Part shown: positions 46,580 through 55,190 of the stretch, piece after piece
How positions within the stretch are numbered: position 1 is the first letter of the stretch
Layout: each line of letters begins with the position of its first letter
Origin: Thiothrix lacustris DSM 21227
Lineage (GTDB): Bacteria > Pseudomonadota > Gammaproteobacteria > Thiotrichales > Thiotrichaceae
Assembly: GCF_000621325.1 (NCBI RefSeq)
Contig: NZ_JHYQ01000008.1
Span: forward strand, 80,092 to 144,091
Direction: 5' to 3'
Length of the DNA stretch: 64,000 bases
The notes under the pieces: generated by a model
What the model saw: only the letters and a program-made list of their open reading frames with translations
Databases searched by the model: none
What the model was told of the DNA's origin: nothing
Translations under genes and position numbers: made by a program

Positions 46580-47203
46580 TTAAACACCCAATAAAATGAT
46601 GCGATTACCACTTCTGACCCAACGCCCGGAGCTGGCACGTCCACTGCGTGATGGCTGGCGATTTTGCAGCAAACCCGGCGCGTGCAGGCGGGCAGCATTC
46701 TGAATAGCACGATTCACCACCACATCCGGGGTTCCACGCTTGTTATTGCGGGCAGCAGCAGTCGTGGTAGCCCCTGCTAAACGCACAAACCGACGCGCCA
46801 CTTCAAACTCCATGTCTTCTGGACTCATGCCCTCCATCTCCAGCTCAAACAGGGAACTGGCAACCGAACCCAATTTGCCGCCAATCACCCCGCCCACTCC
46901 CGGCACAACAAAATTACCCAAAGCCGCACCCGCTACTGGCAATGCTTTTTTAGCCAACCCTTTCAGAAAACCGCCGACCGCTTTACCGGCTGGGGAACGC
47001 ACAAAACTGCCGACACCCTTAGCCGCTTTCTTAATCAATTTACCGAGGAATTCCTCTAACTCCTCATCCGAACCCACTTCCAATAACTCAGCCGCCAACT
47101 CCATTTCCTGCTGCTCACTAAACGGGCGTGACAGACTAGGTTCCTCGAATTCATTCTCGAACTCGTCTTCAAATTCAAAATTTTCGAACTCTGCTGTGTA
47201 CAT
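46580..47203 (-). CDS. Small acidic protein A with glycine-rich hydrophobic core
   Basis: A 207-residue protein, first gene of the sigma-54 operon. An acidic Glu/Phe-rich leader (EFENFEFEDEFENEFEE) runs to residue 45. Next is the shared helix EELEEFLGKLIKKAAKG (47-63), then a glycine-rich hydrophobic segment (68-117, including LPVAGAALGNFVVPGVGG), which resembles membrane-active or glycine-zipper sequences. A second helical part (130-175) and the tail RWVRSGNRIILLGV follow. There is no Sec signal peptide. GGGAGA lies seven bases before ATG. Its layout of acidic leader, pore-like core and basic tail suggests a toxin, a self-assembling protein or cargo. This is inference. Confidence 0.75.
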   Translation of the reverse strand: MYTAEFENFEFEDEFENEFEEPSLSRPFSEQQEMELAAELLEVGSDEELEEFLGKLIKKAAKGVGSFVRSPAGKAVGGFLKGLAKKALPVAGAALGNFVVPGVGGVIGGKLGSVASSLFELEMEGMSPEDMEFEVARRFVRLAGATTTAAARNNKRGTPDVVVNRAIQNAARLHAPGLLQNRQPSRSGRASSGRWVRSGNRIILLGV

Positions 47204-47250
47204 GATGTTTTCTCCCTAACGAAATACGTTTCCAATCACATTAGAGATAT

Positions 47251-47267
47251 TGCAACTGACGTGCCAA
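47251..47267 (-). promoter_or_regulatory. Sigma-54 (-24/-12) promoter of the small-acidic-protein operon
   Basis: On the minus strand the sequence reads TTGGCACG, TCAG, TTGCA, an exact match to the sigma-54 consensus TGGCACG-N4-TTGCA with correct GG/GC spacing. Transcription should start near position 47240, about 37 bases before the start codon of protein A. A sigma-54 activator is encoded at the other end of the operon. Confidence 0.88.
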
Positions 47268-47330
47268 TCCTACTTTTTGTTAATTATCAGTTGACTAGGA
47301 AAAAACAGCCTATTAGGCGGGCGAAAAGAA

Positions 47331-47376
47331 GTTCGCTCGGCAAGGTATATCTTGCCGAGAGAGCGAACTGTTTTTC
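47331..47376 (-). terminator. Large hairpin, terminator of the ABC-F gene
   Basis: Arms AGTTCGCTCGGCAAG and CTTGCCGAGAGAGCGAACT pair almost perfectly (one four-base bulge) around GTATAT. T-rich tracts flank both sides (GTTTTTCG on the plus strand, TTCTTTTC on the minus strand). It lies about 60 bases after the ABC-F stop. As it is also about 65-100 bases upstream of the sigma-54 promoter, it might double as an activator site. Confidence 0.7.
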
Positions 47377-47433
47377 GTCAAATGTAGAGAGAGAAAAGAG
47401 AGTAGTGAGAAGGGGAGTTACTGAATAAGGGGA

Positions 47434-49338
47434 TTAATCTTCTGCCATCGCCGTGTCGTATGCCTCGCTGGCTTCCATCCATGCCGCTTCAGCAGTGGCA
47501 ATTTTTGCCTCCAATGCCAGTTGATCCAGCAGCAACTGTTTTAACACCTGCTTATTAGCCTCGGTGTGCATGTCCGGGTCAGCCAGTTTTACCTCTAGAT
47601 CGGTTTTGCGCTGCGCCAGTTTTTCCAGCTCTTTTTCCAGCTTGTCGGCTTTTTGCTTAAGTGGCTGGAAGCGTTTGCGCTTTTCGGCCGATTCACGGCG
47701 CTGGTCTTTACGTCCTGCCGCGCTGTGAGAGGCCGCCGGAGCAGGCATCTCACCCTGCCCTGCGGCTTGTTCTTCCTCACGAAAACGTTTTTGTAGCCAC
47801 ACGGAATAATCGTCGAGGTCGCCGTCAAACTCTTGCGCCTTGCCGCCTTCCACCAGCAGCAGCTTGTCTGTGACCATTTTCAGCATGTGGCGGTCATGCG
47901 AGACGATGACCATGGCGCCGACGTAATCCTGCAAGGCCATGCTCAAAGCAAGGCGCATATCGAGGTCAAGGTGGTTGGTGGGTTCGTCGAGCAGCAGCAG
48001 ATTGGGCTTCTGGTAAATCAGCAAGGCCAGTGCCAGACGGGCTTTTTCACCACCGGAAAATGGCTCAATCGCTTCATCCACCCGTGCGCCCTGAAAGGCG
48101 AAGCCGCCGAGGTAGTTACGTAAATCTTGCTCGCGGGCTTGCTTGTCGAGTTCGCGTAAATGTTGCAGCGGCGACTGGTCGATTTTCAGTTGTTCGAGCT
48201 GGTGCTGGGCGAAGTAGCCGATTTTGATGTCCGCCGCCTGCCAGCTTTCGCCGCCTTGGGCGGGCAACAGGCCAGCCATGAATTTAATCAGGGTGGATTT
48301 ACCCGCGCCATTGGGGCCGATCAGGCCGATGCGATCCCCCGGCATGATTTGCAGTTCGATGCCTGCCACGATGATCTTTTCGCCGTAACCGATGCTGACT
48401 TTATCGACGTGTAGCAGACGGTCGGGCAGCTTGTGCGGCGTCTTAAAACTGAAGGTGAACGGGGAATCGACGTGGGCGGGGCCGATGGTTTCCATACGCT
48501 CCAAGGCTTTCAAACGGCTTTGCGCTTGGCGTGCCTTGGTGGCTTGGGCGCGGAAACGGTCGACATAGCTTTGGATGTGCGCCCGTTCGAGTTGCTGCTT
48601 CACATAAGCCGATTGCTGTTGCGCCAGCCGTTCCGAACGGGTGATCTCGAAGGTCGAATAGTCGCCGGTGTACAGCGTCATACGGCCTTGTTCGATGTGC
48701 GCAATCTGGGTGCAAATCGCATCGAGAAATTCGCGGTCATGCGAAATCAGCAGCAGCGTGCCGCGATAAGCTTTCAGCCAGTCTTGCAGCCAAATGACCG
48801 CATCGAGGTCAAGGTGGTTGGTGGGTTCGTCAAGCAACAACAGGTCGGAACGGCACATCAGCGCTTGCACCAGATTCAGACGCATCCGCCAACCGCCGGA
48901 AAAGCTGGAAACCGGGTTGCGGATGTCTTCCGGCTTGAAACCCAGCCCGTGCAGCAAGGTGGCGGCGCGGCTTTCGGTGGTGTAACCGTCAATGGCATCC
49001 AGCTTGGCGTATAAATCGCCTAGATGCATCCCATCGGCGTGTTCCAGTTGCGCTTTCAGGCTGACGTATTCGGCATCGCCTTCCAGCGCATAATCCAGCG
49101 CCGTGGCTTCGGTGGCCGGGGTTTCCTGTTTCACATGCGCAATCACCCAACCGGCGGGGATGCTGAAATTGCCCACATCCGGTGACAGATCGCCCCGAAT
49201 CAGTGAAAACAGGCTGGATTTGCCCGTGCCATTCGCGCCGGTCAAACCGACCCGCTGGCCGGGGTGAATGTTTAATGTTGCGCCGCCGAGCAATTCCTTG
49301 CTACCGCGCCGTAAGCCGAGATTGGAGAAAACTAACAT
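47434..49338 (-). CDS. yheS: ABC-F ATPase, YheS type
   Basis: A 634-residue soluble protein with two ABC domains joined by a linker and no membrane part, acting on ribosomes in this family. The first Walker A is GANGTGKSSL and the second GPNGAGKST. Signatures are FSGGWRMRLNLVQAL and FSGGEKARLALALL, with LLLLDEPTNHLDLD in each half. A basic coiled-coil tail (about 540-630) follows. The N-terminus and length fit YheS closely. Confidence 0.9.
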   Translation of the reverse strand: MLVFSNLGLRRGSKELLGGATLNIHPGQRVGLTGANGTGKSSLFSLIRGDLSPDVGNFSIPAGWVIAHVKQETPATEATALDYALEGDAEYVSLKAQLEHADGMHLGDLYAKLDAIDGYTTESRAATLLHGLGFKPEDIRNPVSSFSGGWRMRLNLVQALMCRSDLLLLDEPTNHLDLDAVIWLQDWLKAYRGTLLLISHDREFLDAICTQIAHIEQGRMTLYTGDYSTFEITRSERLAQQQSAYVKQQLERAHIQSYVDRFRAQATKARQAQSRLKALERMETIGPAHVDSPFTFSFKTPHKLPDRLLHVDKVSIGYGEKIIVAGIELQIMPGDRIGLIGPNGAGKSTLIKFMAGLLPAQGGESWQAADIKIGYFAQHQLEQLKIDQSPLQHLRELDKQAREQDLRNYLGGFAFQGARVDEAIEPFSGGEKARLALALLIYQKPNLLLLDEPTNHLDLDMRLALSMALQDYVGAMVIVSHDRHMLKMVTDKLLLVEGGKAQEFDGDLDDYSVWLQKRFREEEQAAGQGEMPAPAASHSAAGRKDQRRESAEKRKRFQPLKQKADKLEKELEKLAQRKTDLEVKLADPDMHTEANKQVLKQLLLDQLALEAKIATAEAAWMEASEAYDTAMAED

Positions 49339-49411
49339 GGACTAATGGGACTCCGTACCAGCGGGGGTTTCTTCAAAGCGCGTGAGTATAACGCAAAATG
49401 GAAACCAACGA

Positions 49412-49436
49412 AGAGGGCGTACACTGTACGCTCTCT
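49412..49436 (-). terminator. Palindromic stem-loop after the NlpC/P60 gene
   Basis: Twelve-base arms AGAGGGCGTACA and TGTACGCTCTCT with one G-T mismatch around a central C. On the minus strand it is followed by TCGTTGGTTTCC, so it may end the NlpC/P60 transcript. It is also a compact DNA palindrome just upstream of the ABC-F start, so an operator is possible. Confidence 0.45.
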
Positions 49437-49473
49437 CTGGCAATATGCCCTCTCTGGAAAATTCGCGCTACTC

Positions 49474-50022
49474 TCAAGAATAACTAGGGCGGCACGCCCC
49501 CGGAATCCGTCCAAACCCAACCAACCGATTGGCCCAGTAGCCTTTCAATTGATCAGTAGCAATAGCTCTCCCGGTGCGCGGCGCATGAACGAACTTATTG
49601 TTTCCCAAATAAATCCCCACATGGCTAATCCGCTTGCCACTGGTATTGAAAAACACCAGATCTCCCTTCTGGCTTTGTTCTTTAGACACTTTCACGGCTG
49701 CTGCGTATTGCTGAGCGGCGGTACGTGGAATCGATACCTGCGCTCCATTCCTGAACGCATATTGCGTCAAACCACTGCAATCGAATCCGGTGACGGGGCT
49801 AGTCCCACCCCAGCGGTACATTTTGCCCTGCTGTTTTTGCGCATTCCAAACAACTTTATCGAGCAATGTCACGGACGGTGAAGCTGACTTTGACGCTACT
49901 ACCGCTATCGGCGTAACCTCTGCCGCTACACTCAACGGCTTGGAGGATTCATTCACCGCACTACAACCCACCACCACAAGAGCCAAAGACACCACAACAG
50001 CACGCACTAAGACACCAGACAT
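49474..50022 (-). CDS. NlpC/P60 (C40) peptidase, lipoprotein
   Basis: A 182-residue cell-wall endopeptidase. A signal sequence ends in the lipobox VVGC, and the catalytic Cys is in GFDCSGLTQYAF, His in SHVGIYLGNN and the third polar residue in FVHAPRTG. It resembles Spr/MepS-type DL-endopeptidases that cut peptidoglycan cross-links. The ATG used has GAGGGAG eight bases upstream. Confidence 0.9.
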   Translation of the reverse strand: MSGVLVRAVVVSLALVVVGCSAVNESSKPLSVAAEVTPIAVVASKSASPSVTLLDKVVWNAQKQQGKMYRWGGTSPVTGFDCSGLTQYAFRNGAQVSIPRTAAQQYAAAVKVSKEQSQKGDLVFFNTSGKRISHVGIYLGNNKFVHAPRTGRAIATDQLKGYWANRLVGFGRIPGACRPSYS

Positions 50023-50201
50023 AACCAATACTCCCTCAACCAATCAACAAGAAACCACACACTATTCATCGCACACACAAATGCTAAAACAGCGAAGGAA
50101 ACCTCAGGAAAACCTGATGTCACCCCTAACATTCTTATTAACTATCCCTTGACTGCTCTAGAAAAAGTCTAGATCAACACCTGAATCTTTGCTGAACAAA
50201 A

Positions 50202-50759
50202 TCACGAAAAAAGCAATAAACTTTGCACTTGTCCAGCGGTAGTCTCACGATGCACTTGCAGGTTGAAGCGGGAGAAGTCCGTAACCGCCTCTGTTTCTTG
50301 TTCCAGATAGATCATGCCGCCGGGTTTTAGCAGCGTTTTGGCAAACAACACATCAAGAACAGGTTCCAGCAAATTTTTGCGGAAGGGAGGATCGAGGAAA
50401 ATCAGGTCAAATGCTTCGGCTTCGCTCAGCAACCGGAGGTAACGGAAGGCATCATCATTCACTAGCACCGCGTGCTGTGCTCCCAACAAAGCAATATTGT
50501 CGCGCAAGGCTTTCGCAGCGGCGGGGTGTTTTTCCACCATCACCACCTCACTCGCGCCACGTGATAAGGCTTCCAACCCCAACGCGCCGCTGCCTGCAAA
50601 CAAGTCCAGGCAACGCGCCCCTGGCACTTGCTGTTGCAGCCAGTTAAACAGGGTTTCACGTACCCGGTCTGGCGTCGGGCGCAAACCGGGTACATCAGCG
50701 AAACGTAGCTTGCGGCTGCGCCATTCGCCGCCAATAATGCGCAGCAGGTTATTTTTCAT
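50202..50759 (-). CDS. rsmD: 16S rRNA (guanine-966 N2)-methyltransferase RsmD
   Basis: A 185-residue SAM-dependent methyltransferase. It begins with the typical RIIGGEWRSRKLRFADVPGLRPTPDRVRE pattern (N-terminal basic part). It has the SAM-binding DLFAGSGALGLEALSRGA and the catalytic FLDPPF. It overlaps the preceding M16 gene by eleven bases, so it is translationally coupled. The rsmD/ftsY neighbourhood is a common gammaproteobacterial arrangement. Confidence 0.93.
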   Translation of the reverse strand: MKNNLLRIIGGEWRSRKLRFADVPGLRPTPDRVRETLFNWLQQQVPGARCLDLFAGSGALGLEALSRGASEVVMVEKHPAAAKALRDNIALLGAQHAVLVNDDAFRYLRLLSEAEAFDLIFLDPPFRKNLLEPVLDVLFAKTLLKPGGMIYLEQETEAVTDFSRFNLQVHRETTAGQVQSLLLFS

Positions 50760-52059
50760 CACCACCCACGATCACCGTTACCATTTTGTCTGGCTGTACC
50801 CGGCGCGTAAACGCATCAGCAATCTGCTCGCGGGTCAATGCATTGATTTTGCCGGTGAATGTATCCAAATAATCCAACGGTAATTTGTAAAAGCCAATCA
50901 CGCCAACGTATTCCACAATCTGGCTGTTATTCGCGGTACGCAGCGGGAAACCGCCAGTAATATCCTTTTTGGAAGCCTCCAGCTCCTCATCGGTCGGGCC
51001 TTCTTTCTGGAACTTGCCCAGCACATCACGCACCACTTTCAGCGCCTCATCGGTTTGCTCCAGCTTGGTTTGCAAGCCGATTTCAAACGCCCCCAGTTGT
51101 GCCATCGGTGCAAAATAACTGTAGACGCTGTAGCTCAAACCCCGGTCATTACGCACTTCCTTCATCAAGCGCGAGGTGAAACCGCTGCCACCCAATACCT
51201 GATTGCCCATGTACAGAGTGAAATAATCGTTATCCCCGCGTTTGTTACCAATCTGCCCCACCAAAATATGCGACTGCGCAGAAGGGTAAGGAATCTTCAC
51301 GGTTTTGGCTTCCGTCAAAGGCTTTACTTCAGGAACAGACGCAGCCGCCTCACCCGCTGGCAACACTGCCGACACCTGTTCCGCCAAAGCTTCTGCCTGC
51401 TTACGGTCAACCGCCCCCACGATGGCCAGCAAGCCGTTTTTAGCGACATAATACTGTTGGTAAAACGCTTTCAGGTCGTCGACTTTCAGCGCCTGAATGC
51501 TCTCTTCGGTACCATTTTCTGACTGCCCGTAAGGGTGATCACCATACAAGGCTTTGTAGAAGGCTTTGCTACCCAAACTTGCCGGGTCTTGCTTTTCCGC
51601 CTGCAAACCGACCAACGTCAGCTTTTGCACCCGCTCGAAGTCTTTTTGTGGAAAATCGGGCTTAGACAAAACCTTCAGCCACAGATCAACGGCCGCCTTC
51701 TGCTCTTTTGCCAACGTGATGGTGCGCAAGCCCACCGCCCCCATATCCTTGGAAGTGCTGGATGAGAACACCGCACCAATGGATTCAAACTGCTCGGTAA
51801 GCTGGTCTTCACTCAAACCAGCAGCGCCTTTGTTCAACATGTCGTTCGCCAGCATTGCCAAGCCCGACTTTGTGCCATCACGCGCACTGCCCGCGTCAAA
51901 CACCAACCGTAAATCCATCATCGGCAATTCAGGTGCGGGAACGTAATACACCCGCAAACCATTGGCCGTTGTCCAGTTCTCGATTTGGGGAGCTGCGTGT
52001 GCGAAGGGTGCAAACACCACCCATAACAGCAGTGGTGTTAACAATATCTTTTTTAACAT
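50749..52059 (-). CDS. M16-family peptidase homologue without zinc site
   Basis: A 436-residue exported protein (signal peptide ending AHA-APQ) of the pitrilysin family. The place of the HxxEH zinc motif is occupied by GLAMLANDMLNKG, so it lacks the catalytic residues and probably forms the non-catalytic half of a heterodimer with the M16 peptidase encoded just upstream (five bases between genes). Arg/Tyr substrate-loop residues are preserved in the C-terminal half (for example NDRGLSYSVYSY). Confidence 0.88.
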   Translation of the reverse strand: MLKKILLTPLLLWVVFAPFAHAAPQIENWTTANGLRVYYVPAPELPMMDLRLVFDAGSARDGTKSGLAMLANDMLNKGAAGLSEDQLTEQFESIGAVFSSSTSKDMGAVGLRTITLAKEQKAAVDLWLKVLSKPDFPQKDFERVQKLTLVGLQAEKQDPASLGSKAFYKALYGDHPYGQSENGTEESIQALKVDDLKAFYQQYYVAKNGLLAIVGAVDRKQAEALAEQVSAVLPAGEAAASVPEVKPLTEAKTVKIPYPSAQSHILVGQIGNKRGDNDYFTLYMGNQVLGGSGFTSRLMKEVRNDRGLSYSVYSYFAPMAQLGAFEIGLQTKLEQTDEALKVVRDVLGKFQKEGPTDEELEASKKDITGGFPLRTANNSQIVEYVGVIGFYKLPLDYLDTFTGKINALTREQIADAFTRRVQPDKMVTVIVGGDEK

Positions 52060-52064
52060 GGTGT

Positions 52065-53489
52065 TTACCTCACGAAACTCGGCGCGTTTTTCGGCTTATT
52101 CGGGTCAATGGGTTGGGGGTCAAGTTCCGCAATTGTCAGCGTATCTTCAATCAGGTATTTCTTCGCAACCGCCTGAATCTGGTCGGGGGTAATCGCCAAA
52201 ATATTATCAACGTATTCATCGGCGAGCTGGTAACCCAAGCCCACGGTTTCCAGTGAACCCAGCACATTGGCCTGATTCTGCTGAGAATCGCGTTCATAGA
52301 TTTCACTGGCAATAATTTGCGCCTTGACACGCTCCAGTTCTTCCACCGACACCGGCTCGTTACGGAGTTTTTCGACTTGTTCCAGCAAGGCCGTTTTGAC
52401 CGTTTCCAGCTTTTCGCCCTTGGTCGGCATTCCGCTCAGGCTGAACAAATCCGGCAAGCGCCCAGAACCGCTGTACCACGCACTGGCACTGGAGGCGATT
52501 TCCTTGCCCCGGATCAGCTCTTTGGATAAACGTGAACTGTTGCCACCGTCTAAAATACCTGCAAGCATTTCCAGTGCATACGGCTCCCATTTTTCCTTAG
52601 CATTGATCATGCCGGGGACTTTATAGCCCATCATAATATACGGCAGTTCGGCAGGTGCTTTGACCTTGATCATACGCAAGCCTTTCTGCTCGACTTCTGT
52701 CTGTGGTTTGGGCGGGGGAATATTCTCGGTAGGCTTGAGTGGGCCATAATACTTTTTCGCCAACTCGTAAACGGCGGCGGGATCAACATCACCAACCACC
52801 ACCAAGGTAGCATTATTGGGCGCATACCAACGTTCGTACCATGCCCGTAGGTCTTCCACTTTCATGGCATCCAAATCTGCCATCCAGCCAATCACCGGGT
52901 TATGGTAAGGGCTGTTAAGGAAAGCAACGGCCTCAAACTGTTCGCGGGTCAGCGCAGTCGGCTTATCCTCGGTACGCCAACGGCGCTCCTCCTTCACCAC
53001 TTCAACTTCTTTTTTGAACTCGGCAGACGGTAAGGTCAGATTACGCACCCGATCAGACTCCAGCTCAAACGCCACCTCCAGCCTGTCTGCGGCAATCACC
53101 TGATAATATGCGGTGTAATCTTGTCCAGTAAACGCATTATCTTCTGCGCCATTTTCGGCAATAATGCGATTAAATTCGCCCGTAGGGTACTTAGTCGTAC
53201 CCTTGAACATCATGTGTTCGACCACATGCGACAGGCCAGTTTGGCCACCGTGCTCATAGCTCGCACCGACCTTGTACCACAACTGCACCACCGCAATCGG
53301 CGCACGCTTATCCTGTTTCACCAACACCTTCAAACCGTTATCCAGCTTGTATTCGTGTACCGGCACCTCCACCTTCACACGCTCAATAGCCTGCACGGGT
53401 GGCATAAAAAAACCTGCAAACACGACAGAAACCGCTAGAATTGTTTTGATATTACGGTTTTGTCCGGCAAATGGTAGTATTCTTCGCAT
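52065..53489 (-). CDS. M16-family zinc peptidase, catalytic subunit
   Basis: A 474-residue exported peptidase. A signal segment ends near PVQA-IERVK, and the inverted zinc motif HVVEH (His88, Glu91 and His92) is intact, with a third ligand Glu in the EVEVVKEERRWR helix. Its closely linked partner lacks the zinc site, which is typical of periplasmic M16 pairs. It is divergent from ftsY with only 43 bases between the two start codons, so their promoters must overlap. Confidence 0.9.
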   Translation of the reverse strand: MRRILPFAGQNRNIKTILAVSVVFAGFFMPPVQAIERVKVEVPVHEYKLDNGLKVLVKQDKRAPIAVVQLWYKVGASYEHGGQTGLSHVVEHMMFKGTTKYPTGEFNRIIAENGAEDNAFTGQDYTAYYQVIAADRLEVAFELESDRVRNLTLPSAEFKKEVEVVKEERRWRTEDKPTALTREQFEAVAFLNSPYHNPVIGWMADLDAMKVEDLRAWYERWYAPNNATLVVVGDVDPAAVYELAKKYYGPLKPTENIPPPKPQTEVEQKGLRMIKVKAPAELPYIMMGYKVPGMINAKEKWEPYALEMLAGILDGGNSSRLSKELIRGKEIASSASAWYSGSGRLPDLFSLSGMPTKGEKLETVKTALLEQVEKLRNEPVSVEELERVKAQIIASEIYERDSQQNQANVLGSLETVGLGYQLADEYVDNILAITPDQIQAVAKKYLIEDTLTIAELDPQPIDPNKPKNAPSFVR

Positions 53490-53532
53490 TCTTTCACCTG
53501 ACGATAGTAAAAAGCTGGGCGGTCATTGTACG

Positions 53533-54540
53533 ATGTTTGGATTCGGAAAGAAAAAAAACCAGGAATTACCTGAAAACACCCCTGCGGTGCCTCAAGTGTC
53601 AGCCTCTGCTCCGGCGGAAGGTTTGTTTGCGCGTCTGAAACGCGGCCTATCAAAAACAGGCAGCACCCTCACTAGCGGGATGGATATGCTGGTGATGGGC
53701 AAAAAGCACATCGACCAAGATGTGCTAGAAGAGCTGGAAACCCGTTTATTGATGGCAGATGTCGGTATTGAAGCCACTCGTGACATCATGAGCGACCTCA
53801 GCAGCCGTGTTAATCGCGCAGAACTGGCTAACATGGAGGCTCTGAAACAAGCACTGTACAACAAGATGCTCGGCATACTGCGTACCACTGCCCAACCACT
53901 GGAAATTGACACCAGTCACAAACCTTTTGTGTTGCTAATGGTCGGCATTAATGGTGCGGGCAAAACCACCACTATCGGCAAATTAGCAAAAAAATTCCAG
54001 CAAGATGGCAAATCCGTCATGCTGGCCGCTGGTGATACCTTCCGCGCCGCTGCCGTGGAACAGCTTACCATCTGGGGTGAACGCAATAATATCCCAGTGA
54101 TTGCCCAAGGCAGCGGTGCTGACTCGGCCTCCGTGATCTTTGATGCGGTGCAAGCGGCCAAAGCCCGCAAGATTGACGTGCTGCTGGCGGATACCGCCGG
54201 ACGCTTGCACACCCAAACCAATTTGATGGATGAGCTGAAAAAAGTTAAACGTGTCATCCAAAAACTGGACGGTTCCGCACCGCATGAAATTATGCTAATT
54301 GTGGACGCCAGTATTGGCCAGAATGCTTTAGTACAAGCAAAACAATTCAACGAAGCATTAGGGCTGACGGGCATTACCGTCACCAAACTGGACGGAACTG
54401 CCAAAGGCGGTATCCTGTTCGCCATCGCCCAACAACTTAAAATCCCGGTACGCTTTATCGGCGTGGGTGAAAGCATCGATGACCTTCAGGAATTTGATGC
54501 CTATGAATTCACCAGCGCCCTGCTTGCCGGGGATAGTTAA
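53533..54540 (+). CDS. ftsY: Signal recognition particle receptor FtsY
   Basis: A 335-residue SRP receptor GTPase. A short N-terminal part is followed by the NG domain: G1 GINGAGKTTTIGKLA, DTAGRLHTQTNLMDEL and TKLDGTAKGG. The acidic A domain of E. coli FtsY is almost absent here. An open frame extends further upstream across the M16 gene, but the MFGFGKKK start is the family start. It is followed within six bases by ftsE. Confidence 0.95.
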   Translation: MFGFGKKKNQELPENTPAVPQVSASAPAEGLFARLKRGLSKTGSTLTSGMDMLVMGKKHIDQDVLEELETRLLMADVGIEATRDIMSDLSSRVNRAELANMEALKQALYNKMLGILRTTAQPLEIDTSHKPFVLLMVGINGAGKTTTIGKLAKKFQQDGKSVMLAAGDTFRAAAVEQLTIWGERNNIPVIAQGSGADSASVIFDAVQAAKARKIDVLLADTAGRLHTQTNLMDELKKVKRVIQKLDGSAPHEIMLIVDASIGQNALVQAKQFNEALGLTGITVTKLDGTAKGGILFAIAQQLKIPVRFIGVGESIDDLQEFDAYEFTSALLAGDS

Positions 54541-54545
54541 ATTAC

Positions 54546-55190
54546 ATGATTGAATTCAAGCAAGTCAGTAAAAAATACCCCACAGGGCAGCTTGCCCTTT
54601 ACAATATCAACCTGACATTAGAAGCTGGTGAAATGGTATTCATCACCGGGCATTCCGGTGCGGGCAAAAGTACCTTACTGAAACTAGTTGCCATGCTCGA
54701 ACGTCCCACCAAAGGTGACGTACTCATTGGTGGACGCTCCCTAAGCAAGTTGGGTAGAAGCCAAGTGCCTAACTACCGCCGCCGCATTGGTTTCATTTTT
54801 CAGGATCCACACCTCCTGTACGACCGCACCGTGTTCGATAATATCGCCCTGCCCTTACGCATTGCTGGCATGGGGCAAAATGAAACGCGGCGGCGGGTAC
54901 AAGCCGCACTGGATAAAGTCGGGCTAACAGGCCGCGAAAGCACGTTCCCACTGATGCTCTCCGCCGGGGAAAAGCAACGTGTTGGCATTGCCCGCGCGAT
55001 GGTTAATAAACCCACCATTATTCTAGCGGACGAACCCACCGGTAACCTTGACCCAGAACTGGCGCAAGACATCATGTTTACCTTCGCCCAGTTCAACGAA
55101 CTTGGCGCAACGGTCATGATTGCTAGTCACGATCACGCCTTGGTAGAACGCATGAAGAAGCGCACCATTGTGCTCCAGAAGGTAGACTAA
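54546..55190 (+). CDS. ftsE: Cell-division ATP-binding protein FtsE
   Basis: A 214-residue ABC ATPase that with FtsX controls peptidoglycan hydrolases at the septum. Walker [13 protein letters not shown], signature [14 protein letters not shown] and Walker [12 protein letters not shown] are intact. Its stop and the ftsX start share one base, implying coupled translation. Confidence 0.95.
   Translation: MIEFKQVSKKYPTGQLALYNINLTLEAGEMVFITGHSGAGKSTLLKLVAMLERPTKGDVLIGGRSLSKLGRSQVPNYRRRIGFIFQDPHLLYDRTVFDNIALPLRIAGMGQNETRRRVQAALDKVGLTGRESTFPLMLSAGEKQRVGIARAMVNKPTIILADEPTGNLDPELAQDIMFTFAQFNELGATVMIASHDHALVERMKKRTIVLQKVD

Noticed and set aside
53272..53532. N-terminal extension of FtsY
   Set aside because: It overlaps the M16 gene on the other strand and contains no FtsY-like sequence; the family start MFGFGKKK is at 53533.
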